Positions 11,852 to 23,577 of a stretch of 64,000 bases of DNA are shown here, piece after piece; position 1 is the first letter of the stretch; each line of letters begins with the position of its first letter. This DNA is from Gymnopilus junonius. Lineage: Eukaryota; Basidiomycota; Agaricomycetes; Agaricales; Galerinaceae. The stretch is taken from contig JADNYJ010000016.1 in the NCBI GenBank assembly GCA_015501075.1, positions 350,491 through 414,490 on the forward strand. The letters are read 5' to 3'. The position numbers were made by a program, and so were the translations under genes. A model generated the notes under the pieces. It worked only from the letters and a program-made list of their open reading frames with translations, was not told the DNA's origin and ran no database searches.

Positions 11852-12486
11852 GGTTATCAAGTGTGTGCAACGGTTTTAAGTTGGATTTAAGCTTTGAAAT
11901 ATTTGGCGGGCAGCGGGTTTTGATCAACCGTCGAAAGCTCGCTTCAGAAAAGCTCAACAAAGTGAAAAGGACGCGATGGTGAGTGGTTAAGGAAGGAATA
12001 GGCCACCCCTGCCTGAAATCTCATCGTGGATTATGTAATGGCGGGAAAGATCACGCCCACTAATGACAAGAACAATTGAAGATCATGCATCCTAATAAGT
12101 ATCAAAGAAGAAACTTGATGACACCAGGCATCGAGCTTTCGTTTTGCTCAGGAGTAGTTGAAAGAAAGACGGAGAAAAATTAAAAGAAATGCATTGGAAA
12201 TGTATCATCAACTTGAAGCAGATCCGAGCCGCAGGGGCATCCCAACCTGCTGAAGTCGGGAGCATAATTACTACTTACAGATACTAATGTAAAGTTTTAG
12301 GGTTGCAATATATGGGACAGACAAAGAAGATACATAACAAAGAGTGGATAAATTTATCTTACACGAAAAGAACAAAATAAAAATTAGATAGGTTGATGAA
12401 CAGGTCCGCAGGCATTGAAGCAAGATTACAGCACAAATGTCCCTTAAGAAAAATATCAACGTCAGAACGGACCCACAATCACATCA
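11852..12486. other. SMT3 upstream region and 3' end of the BAR-like gene
   Basis: About 630 bases. The right side (12250-12480) is A/T-rich and is probably 3' UTR of the long gene. The left side should contain the SMT3 promoter. No gene or clear element seen. Confidence 0.5.
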
Positions 12487-15400
12487 CTACCGCCTCTGAT
12501 TAGCAACCAAACGCTGAACATCCTTCTCCTTCTTAGCCGCCCTCGTCAACATCCTCTTCGCTCTCGCATAATCCTCGTCCTCACTCTCGTCCGAGTCAGC
12601 CCACATGTCACGGATCTTCTCCTCCTCACCCGAAGCAGCAGGAGCAGAAGGGGGATGAGGTGGAAAGGTTTGTGCTGGCCGTGATAGCAGCTGTGTAGCA
12701 ATGGTGGTCGACTTTGGGGATGGATGGTGGAGGTGATGCCCACCGACACTAGATCTACGCTCGCGTTCGCGCCTGGCCTCGTCCGAAGCCCAGGGAGCAT
12801 ACTCTTTTTTTCCTCCTCGGGAGTGTATTCAATAGCAGGAGGAGATGGCGAATATGTAGGTTGCAGTGATACACGAACGCTCTTTCTCCTCCGTGGAGTC
12901 GGTGTCGTCAACTGTGCGGGTGCGTTCGCATTACCCGCGCCAGACTGAGGTTGCAGAGACTGACTTTGAGCACCCGTCAAAGTTGATGCATCAGATTGAG
13001 AAAGGACTAAGCCATTCTCGGAACTTCCACTATGACCACGATCCTGGTCATGTTCCACAGCATGCCCATTCGCAGCTCCATTAACAACCTTGCCTACAGA
13101 AGGCGAGTCAGCCTGTGAGACGATGACAGCAGGAGCAATCGCATCCTCTTTCCGTTCAACATCCTGTTCGTAGTCCGAAAGCGTCTCGTGGCCAGTCTCA
13201 AAAGATTCGGTATCGCTCGTCTCCTCAACAGGCGGAACGACCTCCTTCTGTTTCCCCTTCCTCTTATCCACACCGTTCCCCACAGCAGACTGCTTCAAAG
13301 CCCCGTCTCGACCCCAAGGCAGCGTCCCGTCCCCAGGAGACGGGGGAGCAGCCTCTTCTTCTCTAGTACGCTCTGCGTTAGCAACTCGATGTTGAGGTGG
13401 TGTCTGTGTCTGAGCCCGAGCCTGTTGCGCACCATTGGGGCGGACAGCAGCAGGAGAAGGCGACCTGCTACTAGAATACTTCAACACACTTCTCAAAGGT
13501 GACGGCGCCTTGGGCCCAACAACTGCGCTGGGTCCTGGCGATCCAGATTTCGAGGTACCGCCATTGGGAACAGTACCAGTAGCCCAAACTTGAACTTGCT
13601 CATGCTGCTGCTGACTAGCCCTCCGAGGCTGAGGCTGTGCCACTGGCAAAGCAGAAGCAGACTCAGCACTGTAAGACGGGACATTACGAGCATCAAACAC
13701 CGATCCAGGCGCTCTGATCTCAAATAACGCTGAACCCGCCTTCGTCCTCGACGCAGCAGCGGCAGCAGATGCAGGCGTGACAGTCGACAATGAACTCGTC
13801 GATGTCATCCCTTGGCCACCTGCACCACTTGCAAGAGCCTTGATCTGCGCCTCGCCTATCCCAGCCAACGCCTCCCTTTTCAACGGAGACGGGGCCTTCA
13901 CTGACCCGAGCTCAACTAGCCCAGCAGGCTTCTGAGTACCACCAACGCTCTTCCTGTTCTTCTCCTGCCCCCAACCTTCCTTGTTGGCTCTCGAGACGCC
14001 CTCGACTATGCTCATCAAAGTATAAGTAGCTTGAGAGGGTTGTACGACGGAGGTAACTTTATTTGCAGGAGCAGTTGGGCTGGCAGATTTGGATGGCGTA
14101 ACAGCGGGAGCAGGCGACCCACCACCTAAGGAAGACCTCCTCACCATCCCAGATCCACCACCACTGCTTACGCCACTCGTTATACCTTGCCCAAGTGTGC
14201 TCTGCTTCCTTCCTCCTTTCCCGCCAGGAGGAGCACTAGCAGCACTAGTGATCGACGAATTCCTCGACAGGCCCCCTGTTGCATTCCACCCTAATGACTG
14301 CTGAGGAGGACCAGCACTAGAGGCTAACGTACCGCTTGGCCGATTATTGTTCGCTGGTAAGACAGTAGCTAGTGTAGATGAAGATTGTGTTGCACGATGA
14401 GAGGGATGGGGTGATACAGAAGAAGGCGGCTTAAGCAAGCCCGGCTTGGCCGGCGTGAAAGTCTAGAGCTAGTAGGAGGAGGGGCGGTAGGAACGGGAGG
14501 CATAGTCGTAGGAAGAGGCGGGATTGTTAACGTTGTCAGCACAGAATTTGAAGGAGGTTGACTCCTCTTCTTTGTCAAACTCTTCTTCCGCGGCACGCCA
14601 TGCGTAGAAGCAAGTGCCATAGCAGCCGTGTCGCTAGAATACCCTGGCGTAGCTGCTGTACCCTTCACATTGCTGAGAGTCGACTTGGCTGGAGCACCTT
14701 TTACCTTTGCTCCCGCCGCTATCTTCGTCGTCGTAGCAGAAGCGGAGCCCTTTCCAATTTCACTTGCAGTCCTCCTCCTCCTCCCTAAATCCACGATCAT
14801 CCCTTCTTCCTCACCTTCCTCTTCATCCACCACCTCCTCCCAACTCCTCCTCTGCATAGAATTATTATCCACACTCGCACTTCTCCTTGTAGCAGGAGGA
14901 GGAGGTACCTTGAGGATGGACGAGGAAGGGCCGACTTTGGCAGCGACACCGCCTGAAAACGTAGGCGTAGGCGCACGGCCAGCAGTTTAACACGGGCACC
15001 AGTAGAAGGCTCAATAGTTGAGCTCGCCGTAGACCGCAAGCTGCCCGAATCTTCCCCGCTTCCTCGAGTCCCAGCGGAAAGCGCAGCACCGGCAGAAGGC
15101 GATATGGGTGGCCCACCACCACCAGCGCGGGTTTTCTTCAGCCTTCTCCCACTCCCACCACCAGCTCCAGTAGCAGGAGCAGAAGCTGGGCCAAGTCCCA
15201 CATCGCTGACTGTCCGATTCCTCGCCGGCAGTTTACCAGCATTGGCCACTGCATCGGTGGCGATAGCACGTCCAAAGTTGGTCCTTCCAACTCCAACACC
15301 GCCAGCACCGGAGCTGATACCAACAACACCGTCATAGCTTCCTCTCCTTTCCACAATCTCTCTGATATTCTTATCCGTCCTGGTGTACCACCGAGGCGCC

Positions 15401-17854
15401 GGGAATTCTTTCTCCTTCCCCTTGTCTTTTTTCGCCTTCGACTTCTTCCCATGGAAGATACTCTGTAGTCCACCACGGCTACTCCTTCCAGGAGTATCAC
15501 TGTCCGAATCATCTTCCACATCATCGTCGGATGGGACCAGATCACTTGGAACATTTCGAGGAAGAGACAGAGAACGGGAATGGCCACGGGGCGTAGGAGA
15601 CGGGGCGGGAGATGGGTGCTTGGTGCCAACGAAGAAGTCTTTCAAGCTGCCTAAGAACCTTTTGGACGGAGAGGAAGGGCCGCCAGCCTGATAGTCTGGT
15701 TGTTGTTCTGTAAACCTAACATGAGCTGAGCCTTGCTCTTTTCCCTCTGCGACATTTCGAGGGTGTGAAGGAGAATGGAAGAATGTAAAAAGCTTCTTCT
15801 CCTTCTCTCCTTCCATCACCCCCTCTCTTTCCTTCCCCTCCTTCTCTAGCCTCTTCCTCTCGGCCTCCTCCCTTCTCATTTTCTCCCTCTCCAACTCCCT
15901 CTTCCGCTCCCCAGTCATAAATTTTGGGTTCTCAACCATCTCCAGCTTGCCCTCCTTCAGCAGCTTACTTTCATCCACAACCTCTTCCAAGCTCGAGCTG
16001 TCGTCCTTGTCGACACTCATTTTCTGGATGTCTTCCTCCGTTATCCTCCTCTCCAGCACCCGCCGAGGAGCGGTTACCGAGACTAGCTGCTGCTGGGATA
16101 GATTGGTAGCTTTGAGAAGGAGGAAGTATTTTGGGGTGTTGAAGGAGCTGAGGATGTCGCTGTTCTGACATGCTGCTGCTCATGCCGTGAAGGACCAGCG
16201 ACAGGCTCAAGAGAAGTCAAACGGGCGGTAGGTATCCGGTAAGCATCCTCATCATTCATGGCATGAGGCGCAGGTATCCGCATCTCCTTGAAAAGTTCGC
16301 TTCCCGGTGGAGGAAGAACATCAGGAATTTCCCTTTCTCTTTCCTTTTCTTTTGCAGGTACGTGTAAAGCTACAGCTGGTGCATATGTCATAGTTTCCAG
16401 CTTGTAAGTAGCAGGTGTGGCAGGGCTGTAGTATATCGACGAGCCAGTAGTAGCCATGGAGAACCCAGAAGATGGGCGGTTGGTTGCATGACTTTGAACC
16501 TGGAGACTATCATGACGATTGACATCAGTGTTATCCTTTTTTGACGAGTCGTCCAGTTGGCCCATTAACGAGCCGAAGGATATTGCAGGAGGTGGGAGCT
16601 CCTCGCCTCTTTGAGAAGCAGACTGCGATGGGGAAATGGAGGAATGGTCGGACGAATGACGAGTAGATCCGGGTCCTGCGTGCAGAAAGTCATGTCCTTT
16701 TTCTTCAGTAAGAGATGTAATGTGAGGTTCGTGCACGAGTAGTGGACGAAGTAGGTTTTGTTCTGAATACGTAAAATGAAACATCGTATCAGAGACATAA
16801 ATGAAAAAAATCGAACAGAAACCAACATACCCATGCTTTCGACTTTCAACTCCTCAAGGGCTTGCAACGCCTGTTTACCGACTTCGCCCCATACCCACCC
16901 ACATTCGATAAGAGCTCGTATCCGCGTTCCGAGGCCATCACGGACAGTAAGACATCTCTTGATGGCGAGTTCGCGTTCTTTGGCCGCTAAGTGGTTTTCA
17001 CAAGCCTGTAACTCCGACTGCGCGGCAGCAAGCTTGGAGGAAGACGAAAAGGATGCTGATAATGGACCTGCAGAGACGACAGGCGCCAGTACAAAGATGG
17101 TTAGCGCGTGGAGTAAAATATAGAACTTCAATAACAAGGCAAAATAACGTACGAGACGGGGACGGTGAAGGGATTCTTGATTTCCGACCGACAGGGAAAG
17201 CGACGAAGAGGACGAGGGGACGCTCTTGTGCCCAAGGAGCAAGGAATCGCGAAAGTTGCCAGTGCTGGTACTCTTCCGCTCCGATCTAGAGGCCTTAATT
17301 AGGCGGTTGACCCTACATTAAGGCAAAAAGACATAAGACAAAGATCCCGTGAACAGAAAACGACTAACAAAATCTCTCTGTCTCGCATGATATTGCCGAC
17401 CTCGTCCTCAGCCTCCTTCAGCTGCTTCATCATCTCCCTCCACTCCTCAACACCACGTGTATACCGCCTGAGGGCCTCATCTGCGGCAGCGAGTGACCCA
17501 ACTACATTCATAATAACAGTAGAAGTCGGTGGTGGTGAAGCAGCAGCATAAGCGGAAAAAGAGGCGAGAGAAGCATTGGAGGAGTCGAGGACATGGTTGA
17601 GATGCTTTGTGTAGTCCTTCTCTTGAGACAGGAGATTTGTGAGTAAACGCGAATCTGCGGGTCTGTGGACCATCTGCCCGCGATATTACGAGTGGAACTA
17701 AGGTAGAAGAGAGAGACAACCTCCCTGCTTTTTTTTGAAACGGTGTGTGTTCTAATTTCTGCCGCACGGTGATTAAGTAAGCTACATTCATGATGTCACT
17801 CGCAGGGTACTTTATAAGAATAGATTTCGGAAATCCCTCGACACAGCGAGCCAT
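12487..17854 (-). CDS. Large protein with N-terminal BAR/IMD-like coiled-coil domain and long disordered tail
   Basis: The N-terminal third, coded at about 16780-17670, is helical: SRLLTNLLSQEKDYTKHLNH, ADEALRRYTRGVEEWREMMK, RDREILVNRLIKASRSERK, KLAAAQSELQACENHLAAKE, then TVRDGLGTRIRALIECGWVW. This pattern resembles IMD/Ivy1-type BAR proteins that bind curved membranes. The remaining 1200 or so residues are Ser/Pro/Ala-rich with a charged coiled coil near RITEEDIQKM and a basic-acidic C-terminus ending at the TAG at 12487-12489. Clear introns include GTTAGT...TGTAG near 17330-17375 and GTATGT...TTCAG near 16770-16830. Frame breaks, each one base short, occur at 16111-16113, 14986-14988, 14458-14460 and 12716-12719. 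The first exon (ATG at 17854, 17711-17854) is probable but its junction is off by one at an A8 run, so the start is uncertain. Confidence 0.75.
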
Positions 17855-19467
17855 CGTTCAGAGCTCCGGTACCGGAAAATCTCGCATGGCCCATGAGCAA
17901 GCTAAACTCGTGAGTCGTCTTCACCATCCAGTTTAATTTACGAGATAAGGGCTATATTTAAGCCACCTGTGTCCTCGTCAAAGAAACCTGCTGACCGCCC
18001 TCAAACTCCACCACCAATTGAAAAAAGTCCTGACCCTCATTCAACTTCCAAAGTATATATCCCTGAGCTTGGCAAAAAAACACCACCTCGCTGAAGGACA
18101 TGCCAGATACAGCATATTCGCATATGGTTGCTCACCAAGAGTGTACCGCGGTATCGATGATCTCCACAAAACATTGTATGCGCTTCTCTTGAGTTTGCAT
18201 GACTTCCTCGGAGAGTACCCACATCAAAACAATGAATCACTCAAAGCAGTGCAGCGAATGAAACCATTTTGGAAAGGAAGGGAAAGGATTGTTACCACTG
18301 GGCTGAACATGATGCTATCCTCCATGGTCCTGTTCCAGCTGTAAGGGAAGATTTTCAGGTTGGGAAACAACATGAGTGAAAGATGTAAATGCTGGTGGTT
18401 TTTTCTGATTTGTAGGGTAGTAGTAGATACGGTTGTAGGGCTGTCTGGGTATGGTAAAGTCAGATGGACACAATTACGCTGGTTGAGTAGCGTACAGGAG
18501 GGCACAGGGAGTGTCAGGGAATTGTTGATCCTGCCTGTAACTCTTTATCCTATTGATATCCTATTGATAATTCTTGATATTGTTTCATTTTTATTCTAAA
18601 CACCCTTGCCATATATCGACCTATCGCTATACATCATGGCCCCTTAGACCCTCGATCATCATCACAGAGTGGGGCGACCCATCAAACAGGTGAATGTGGC
18701 GCAGTCTGCCTGCTCATCAACAACCAATCAATTGAGACACTGATTTCATTGATATGTAAAACAGAGGAGCCAGAGGGAGCCAGATTTCTGCTCGCTCAAA
18801 AGTGTGTCTTCAGCTCAACTTCAGATGCTTGTCTCCACGACTCTGCTAGCCTAAGTCTGACCTGACAAGGTGAACTATTCTATTCGAAATTGGCCCTTAT
18901 GCCTGCCCAAGATATATGCATTTACTGTTCTCTTTAAGTTTCCTGACTAATATAGCTCGTATGATTTTATAGCTAGAAGCAGACTGTTTTTAATTCAGCT
19001 GATTTTTTAAGGCTATTTGCTCATAGTCTCATACGTTGATGGCCGCCTCAATCATTTCATACGCTCTCACCATTAATACTGTGAGTACATTTAATGCTCA
19101 AAGGACTGCTGTGTGTCTTTTGGTACAAAAGCTACTTAATATATGTAGTTATGGAACAAACACTCGGCCAACGCAATGTCGATTGAAAATTCTGATCTAC
19201 TTCTTTGTAGCGCGAGGTGGCAATGGAAGGAAAGGAAAGGATCAAGAGAATGCAGTAATAAGAATGTTACAGATGTCGAGAAGAAAAGACAGTATACAAT
19301 AAAATTATTGTCAAAAGATACTTATATGGCAGGAAGGGAGAGACAAAAGAGAGAGTCAAGCCGAGCTGTGCAATGGAAGGCGGATAATACTGAAGTGGGG
19401 AACCATATGGCACATAGAGGAGTTGAAAGAGAAGATACAGGGCATATGCGGGGAATTGTCAAGAAGT
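17855..19467. other. Gene-free spacer of about 1.6 kb
   Basis: Contains the presumed promoter of the BAR-like gene on its left side and the end of the TFIIS gene on its right. The longest frame (18018-18344, plus) has no start context, introns or recognisable domain. The sequence from 18530 to 19250 is A/T-rich. No gene supported. Confidence 0.5.
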
Positions 19468-20879
19468 CTATGAAAACTTCCACCTGCGAAAGACAATCAG
19501 CACGCAAAACTTTGAGAATATCGGTTCAAACTCGCCTGTTTTGACAAACAGTGCATCTTCGATAAGAGAAGGTTAATTAATGTCATGAGAACCGTAGGTT
19601 TTGTCAAAACATACGTGACAAAGGTCTAAAGGAAGAGCAAGATTAGCCTCTAATTCAGCGAAGTCGGATGTACCAACGTACAGTCATAGGTTCGTCGGCA
19701 CTGCGAGTCTGTTGCTGACGGTAGACACATTTTCTCTGAGACCACAGTAAGAACATGCAGGGAAGCACTTGTGAACATCTTTTACGCACCTGCTTGCACC
19801 TCGAGCACTGGAATGCATCCGTTTCTGCTTGCTTTTCAGCAGCCGAAAGCGACTTGAAGAAGTTCTCTTCTTTGATCTTCTTGTCCGCAGCCTTCCTTTC
19901 TTCTGATGCCATATCCTTTAATAAATCTCATAGTCAAATCGCTGATGATAGAGCAAATGAGGCTAACACGCACCTGACTGGTCATCCTACTGAATTTCTC
20001 CGGTGTAAGTGACCCATCTACTATGCTGGCTCGTAGACCGGGATTGCTCTTGTCCTTGAGATTAACGAAGAGCGATCGAATCTTGGACTTGTATTCTGTG
20101 TTGGTGCCACCCATATTGGTCCAGACACACCTTTCGATGTCGTGAGCCTTTCCAGCAACGAGCTCGATGGCTGGGATAGCGATGAGTCAGTATTGTATAG
20201 AGGACTCAAGAATGGAAATGACACACGAGCAGTGGCATCGCAAGCCAGGGCATCATAGATAAGCTCGACACATTTGTCCCGCGTGTTGTCGCCCGTCTTC
20301 CCCTTCACGTTATCCGTCTTGGAGTTGCGGACGGCCGCATTCGTTGAGGGTGTCGTTGGCGTCGATGCACCGGGGGTTGGCTTTTTACCTAGATACGCGT
20401 CGAGTGTAAAGTAATGGGAAAGCCTAGAGGCTGTTATACGCACCTGTGTCCCCATTCGCTGATGCTGTCGAGCCACCCGCCTTCGACTTGGCCTTTTCCA
20501 CCGCCGTCTTCCAGCTTTTGACGATCTCCTTTGCAAGATCGGACACGGGCTTGGAAGCATGGGTCCTGAGTTTGCCCACCGCCAAACCGACCTTGCTCTC
20601 CTATCGTGAGGATCAGGGATGTTAGTGTTCCGGCTTCTAATCCCGAATAGGAGGGAACGAAAAAAAAAATGACGAGCAACACCCACCCTCAGAATAATCT
20701 CTGTTACGTGCTTTGGTTTGAGGGTATTCAAAATAGACAGAATTTCCTAAAGGAAAAGTAATTAGCACCACAGAAATGACAGGGTTTATGTAGTAAATGT
20801 TGCATACCTGCTCGTTAACAGCACTTTGCAACTGTTTCACTGTCTTTTTGAGTTCAACTACCACAGAGTCGGACATCAT
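19468..20879 (-). CDS. DST1: Transcription elongation factor TFIIS
   Basis: Nuclear factor that stimulates RNA polymerase II to cleave back-tracked transcripts. It starts at ATG 20879 (or 20876, since the chain begins Met-Met). The order is: N-terminal helical bundle (EIVKSWKTAVEKAKSKAG), central domain (RDKCVELIYDALACDA, DIERCVWTNM, YKSKIRSLFVNLKDKSNPGL, GSLTPEKFSRMTSQDMASEE), and the C-terminal zinc ribbon (FQCSRCKQRKCVYRQQQ, QTRSADEPMTTFVTCTVCQN, RWKFS). The ribbon has its four Cys and the catalytic Asp-Glu of RSADEP. The gene is cut into many exons, including an 11-base exon at 19615-19625 and a 21-base exon at 19536-19556. The intron after the latter starts with GC (AG|GCGAG) and ends CAG at 19484, a GC-AG intron. 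No frame breaks. Confidence 0.95.
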
Positions 20880-21181
20880 GTGCTAAAAGAATTGTACAGT
20901 TTTGTGCTACGAAAGACTACGGTGGCTGCTCGTTCACTTTCCTGCGAGTGGCGGGCAAATATTCACTGCTAGAACACGACCGTTGTTGCAGAGTGCCCCC
21001 AAGCCTTTGTCAGTCAATTGGATGCTCTTGCCAAGCAACGCCAAACACACACTCGTACATACAGAACTTGGTCTTTATCCTTCTTTCCGTCCCTGACAAG
21101 GGTACACAGTCTAGCTTTGGGTTCTTTGTGTCGACATACCTCGTTTCTGCAGTTTTTCTTCCAATACTATAATTCTCAAAA
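20880..21181. promoter_or_regulatory. Shared divergent promoter of TFIIS and PRP46
   Basis: The start codons of the two genes face away from each other across only 302 bases, so this interval must contain both promoters and both 5' UTRs. I see no clear TATA box, which suits housekeeping genes. Both products act in RNA polymerase II transcript production, so co-regulation is plausible but inferred. Confidence 0.6.
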
Positions 21182-22890
21182 ATGACCACTGCATCGCTGC
21201 CTCCACTCGATTCTCTATTCAAACGAAGTGCCAAACGGACGAGGGATATCTTTTCAACAGAATCCGGAGATTTATTATTAGAGGAGGAATCTAGGTGCGC
21301 AGCTTTTACGCTGTTTTGTTTTCCTTGCTTGCTCAAGTCGGAGTAGTGCGAAACTTCGATTGGCCGTCAAAATCCGTGATGAATATCGCGACTTCAAGGA
21401 GCTACCGCCAGCCCTGCTTTCTCAGCAAGGACCAGTTGGCCCTTCACGGCCACCTTCTACAAGGAAGATGATAACAGCAGGAGGTACGTTGGAAACCAAC
21501 CCCAATTTCGAATCAGCAATCTGAATGTTTTCCAGAATCCACTGACAGCAACACGTCTCGAATGATTGCAACAATAGACGATACACCGCAAGCAAAGCCA
21601 TCCACGTTCACCTCATCCTCTAAACTATCGCAAGCCCTTACACTTCACAAGACAACGCGAACGATTAAGCCAGAATACCATCCTCCATGGAAACTCATGC
21701 GCGTCATTTCTGGGCATCTTGGTTGGGTGCGCAGTGTAGCCGTTGAACCTGGAAATCAGTGGTTTGCTACTGGTGCCGGGGATCGTGTCATTAAGATTTG
21801 GGATCTTGCCAGTGGCGAGTTGAAGCTTTCTTTAACGGGACACATCTCGACCGTCCGCGGCTTGGCTGTGTCGTCTCGACACCCATATCTTTTCTCATGC
21901 GGAGAAGATAAGGTATTTCACTCATTTTATGTTTTACGAGTTCATGTTCATCGGCCGACAAATCTTTTGTTTTCTCTTCTATAGATGGTCAAATGCTGGG
22001 ATTTAGAAGCAAACAAAGTTATACGCCACTATCACGGACATCTATCGGGGGTCTACTCTTTGTCTTTGCATCCGACACTTGATATTCTCGTAACAGCTGG
22101 CCGAGATGCCTCTGCTCGTGTCTGGGACATGCGGACAAAAGCCCAGATTCATGTTTTGTCAGGACACACGGCTACCGTTGCAGACGTGAAGTGTCAGGAG
22201 TCTGACCCTCAGGTCATCACCGGGAGCATGGACTCGACAGTCAGGTAAGTGTTGGAAATTTTTTTACAAGACCCGTACCTCAGGTAATAATTCTCGAATC
22301 TAATTTGCATAATGACAGGCTATGGGATCTCGCAGCTGGCAAGACCATGACGACTCTCACTCACCACAAAAAGTCTGTACGAGCTCTGGCCATTCACCCG
22401 ACCGAGTACTCTTTCGCCTCAGGTTCAGCGGGTGGAAACAACATCAAAAAGTGGAAGTGTCCTGAGGGAGCATTTGTATTCAACTTCAGTGGCCACAACG
22501 CAATTATCAACACGCTATCGGTCAACTCCGAGGGCGTCTTCTTCTCAGGAGGTATGTCTATTTCTGCCCTTTTTTCTCTTCGTTTGTTACTTCTGTCTTC
22601 CCTCCACGATTGCTGACGTCTTCTTTACTAACTTAGGCGATAATGGGACATTGACATTCTGGGACTATGCTACTGGAACACCTTTCCAGAACATGGAGGA
22701 CGTCCCACAACCAGGGTCGCTGGAGGCCGAGGCAGGCGTCTTCTGCTCTACTTTCGACCAAACTGGTACACGACTTATTACCGGAGGCGCAGACAAGACT
22801 ATCAAAGTACGCCTTCTTTCCTCGTTCTCCTCGCCTTTCCTATAGGTGTATTGACACGGTTTTCTCTAGGTCTACGCAGAGCAATCGTGA
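21182..22890 (+). CDS. PRP46: Pre-mRNA-splicing WD-repeat protein Prp46 (PLRG1)
   Basis: Component of the Prp19-associated complex that activates the spliceosome. Seven exons join cleanly: 21182-21294, 21338-21483, 21536-21912, 21985-22244, 22319-22551, 22637-22806 and 22870-22890. The N-terminus holds the family segment [20 protein letters not shown]. Seven WD repeats follow, for example [95 protein letters not shown] and [18 protein letters not shown]. The chain ends [14 protein letters not shown]. Length, about 440 residues, fits the family. Frames are intact throughout. Confidence 0.95.
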
Positions 22891-23577
22891 TGGCCCAATG
22901 CGCTTTTTTTCATTGTCATGATGTTTCTGTACTCTAGTGTATGACATAACCTTATCCATTTCTATTTTTTGCTGTAATCCCAGGCTTCTGCAACATGATC
23001 GTGATCTGCAATCATCTATGACGAGTGTTGGGTGTCCTATATTAGCCTTTTAGGTGTCCCCGCAAGAGACGAAGCGGCGCGCTCAGGTAGCCTTCTCATG
23101 CGAATATGACACCCCTTGCAACCCCGCATTCAATTACACTGGACCGCGGTTCTTCGGACATTGCATGTACTTATTGCAAAATTAAAGTGCAAACTTTAAG
23201 CCCTCATTCAGCATACCTTAACTGACTTTAATTAAACTCACGTACGGGGTTGCATAACCTGCGATGCACCCTGCAAAGACTCAATCAAATACTTACATCT
23301 ACTTGGGCATTATGTGGCACGAAGATGTATTATATCACATAGCAAAGTTTACGACTCGATAATATGTACAACCGCTTTTTACCGAAAACTCCCCCCAAAA
23401 AGTACACCAAAAGGCAGAATTTTAGAAACGCCAAAAAGAAAAAGAAAAAAAAAGAAAACCCTGACGGCAACTGCAAGATTGATAACATGATATCTAGAAA
23501 TACAAAGAGAGGAAGAGAATGATTGTCTGATTTTGCTGCATAGAATATCCAATGAAAATGACCAAAAACAAGGGTGA
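22891..23577. other. Spacer between convergent PRP46 and MED25-like genes
   Basis: About 690 bases holding both 3' ends. The right part (23380-23460) is rich in short A runs. No gene seen. Confidence 0.5.

Noticed and set aside
18018..18344. Plus-strand open frame of 108 codons
   Set aside because: No domain, no splice structure, odd composition, and overlapped by equally long minus-strand frames.
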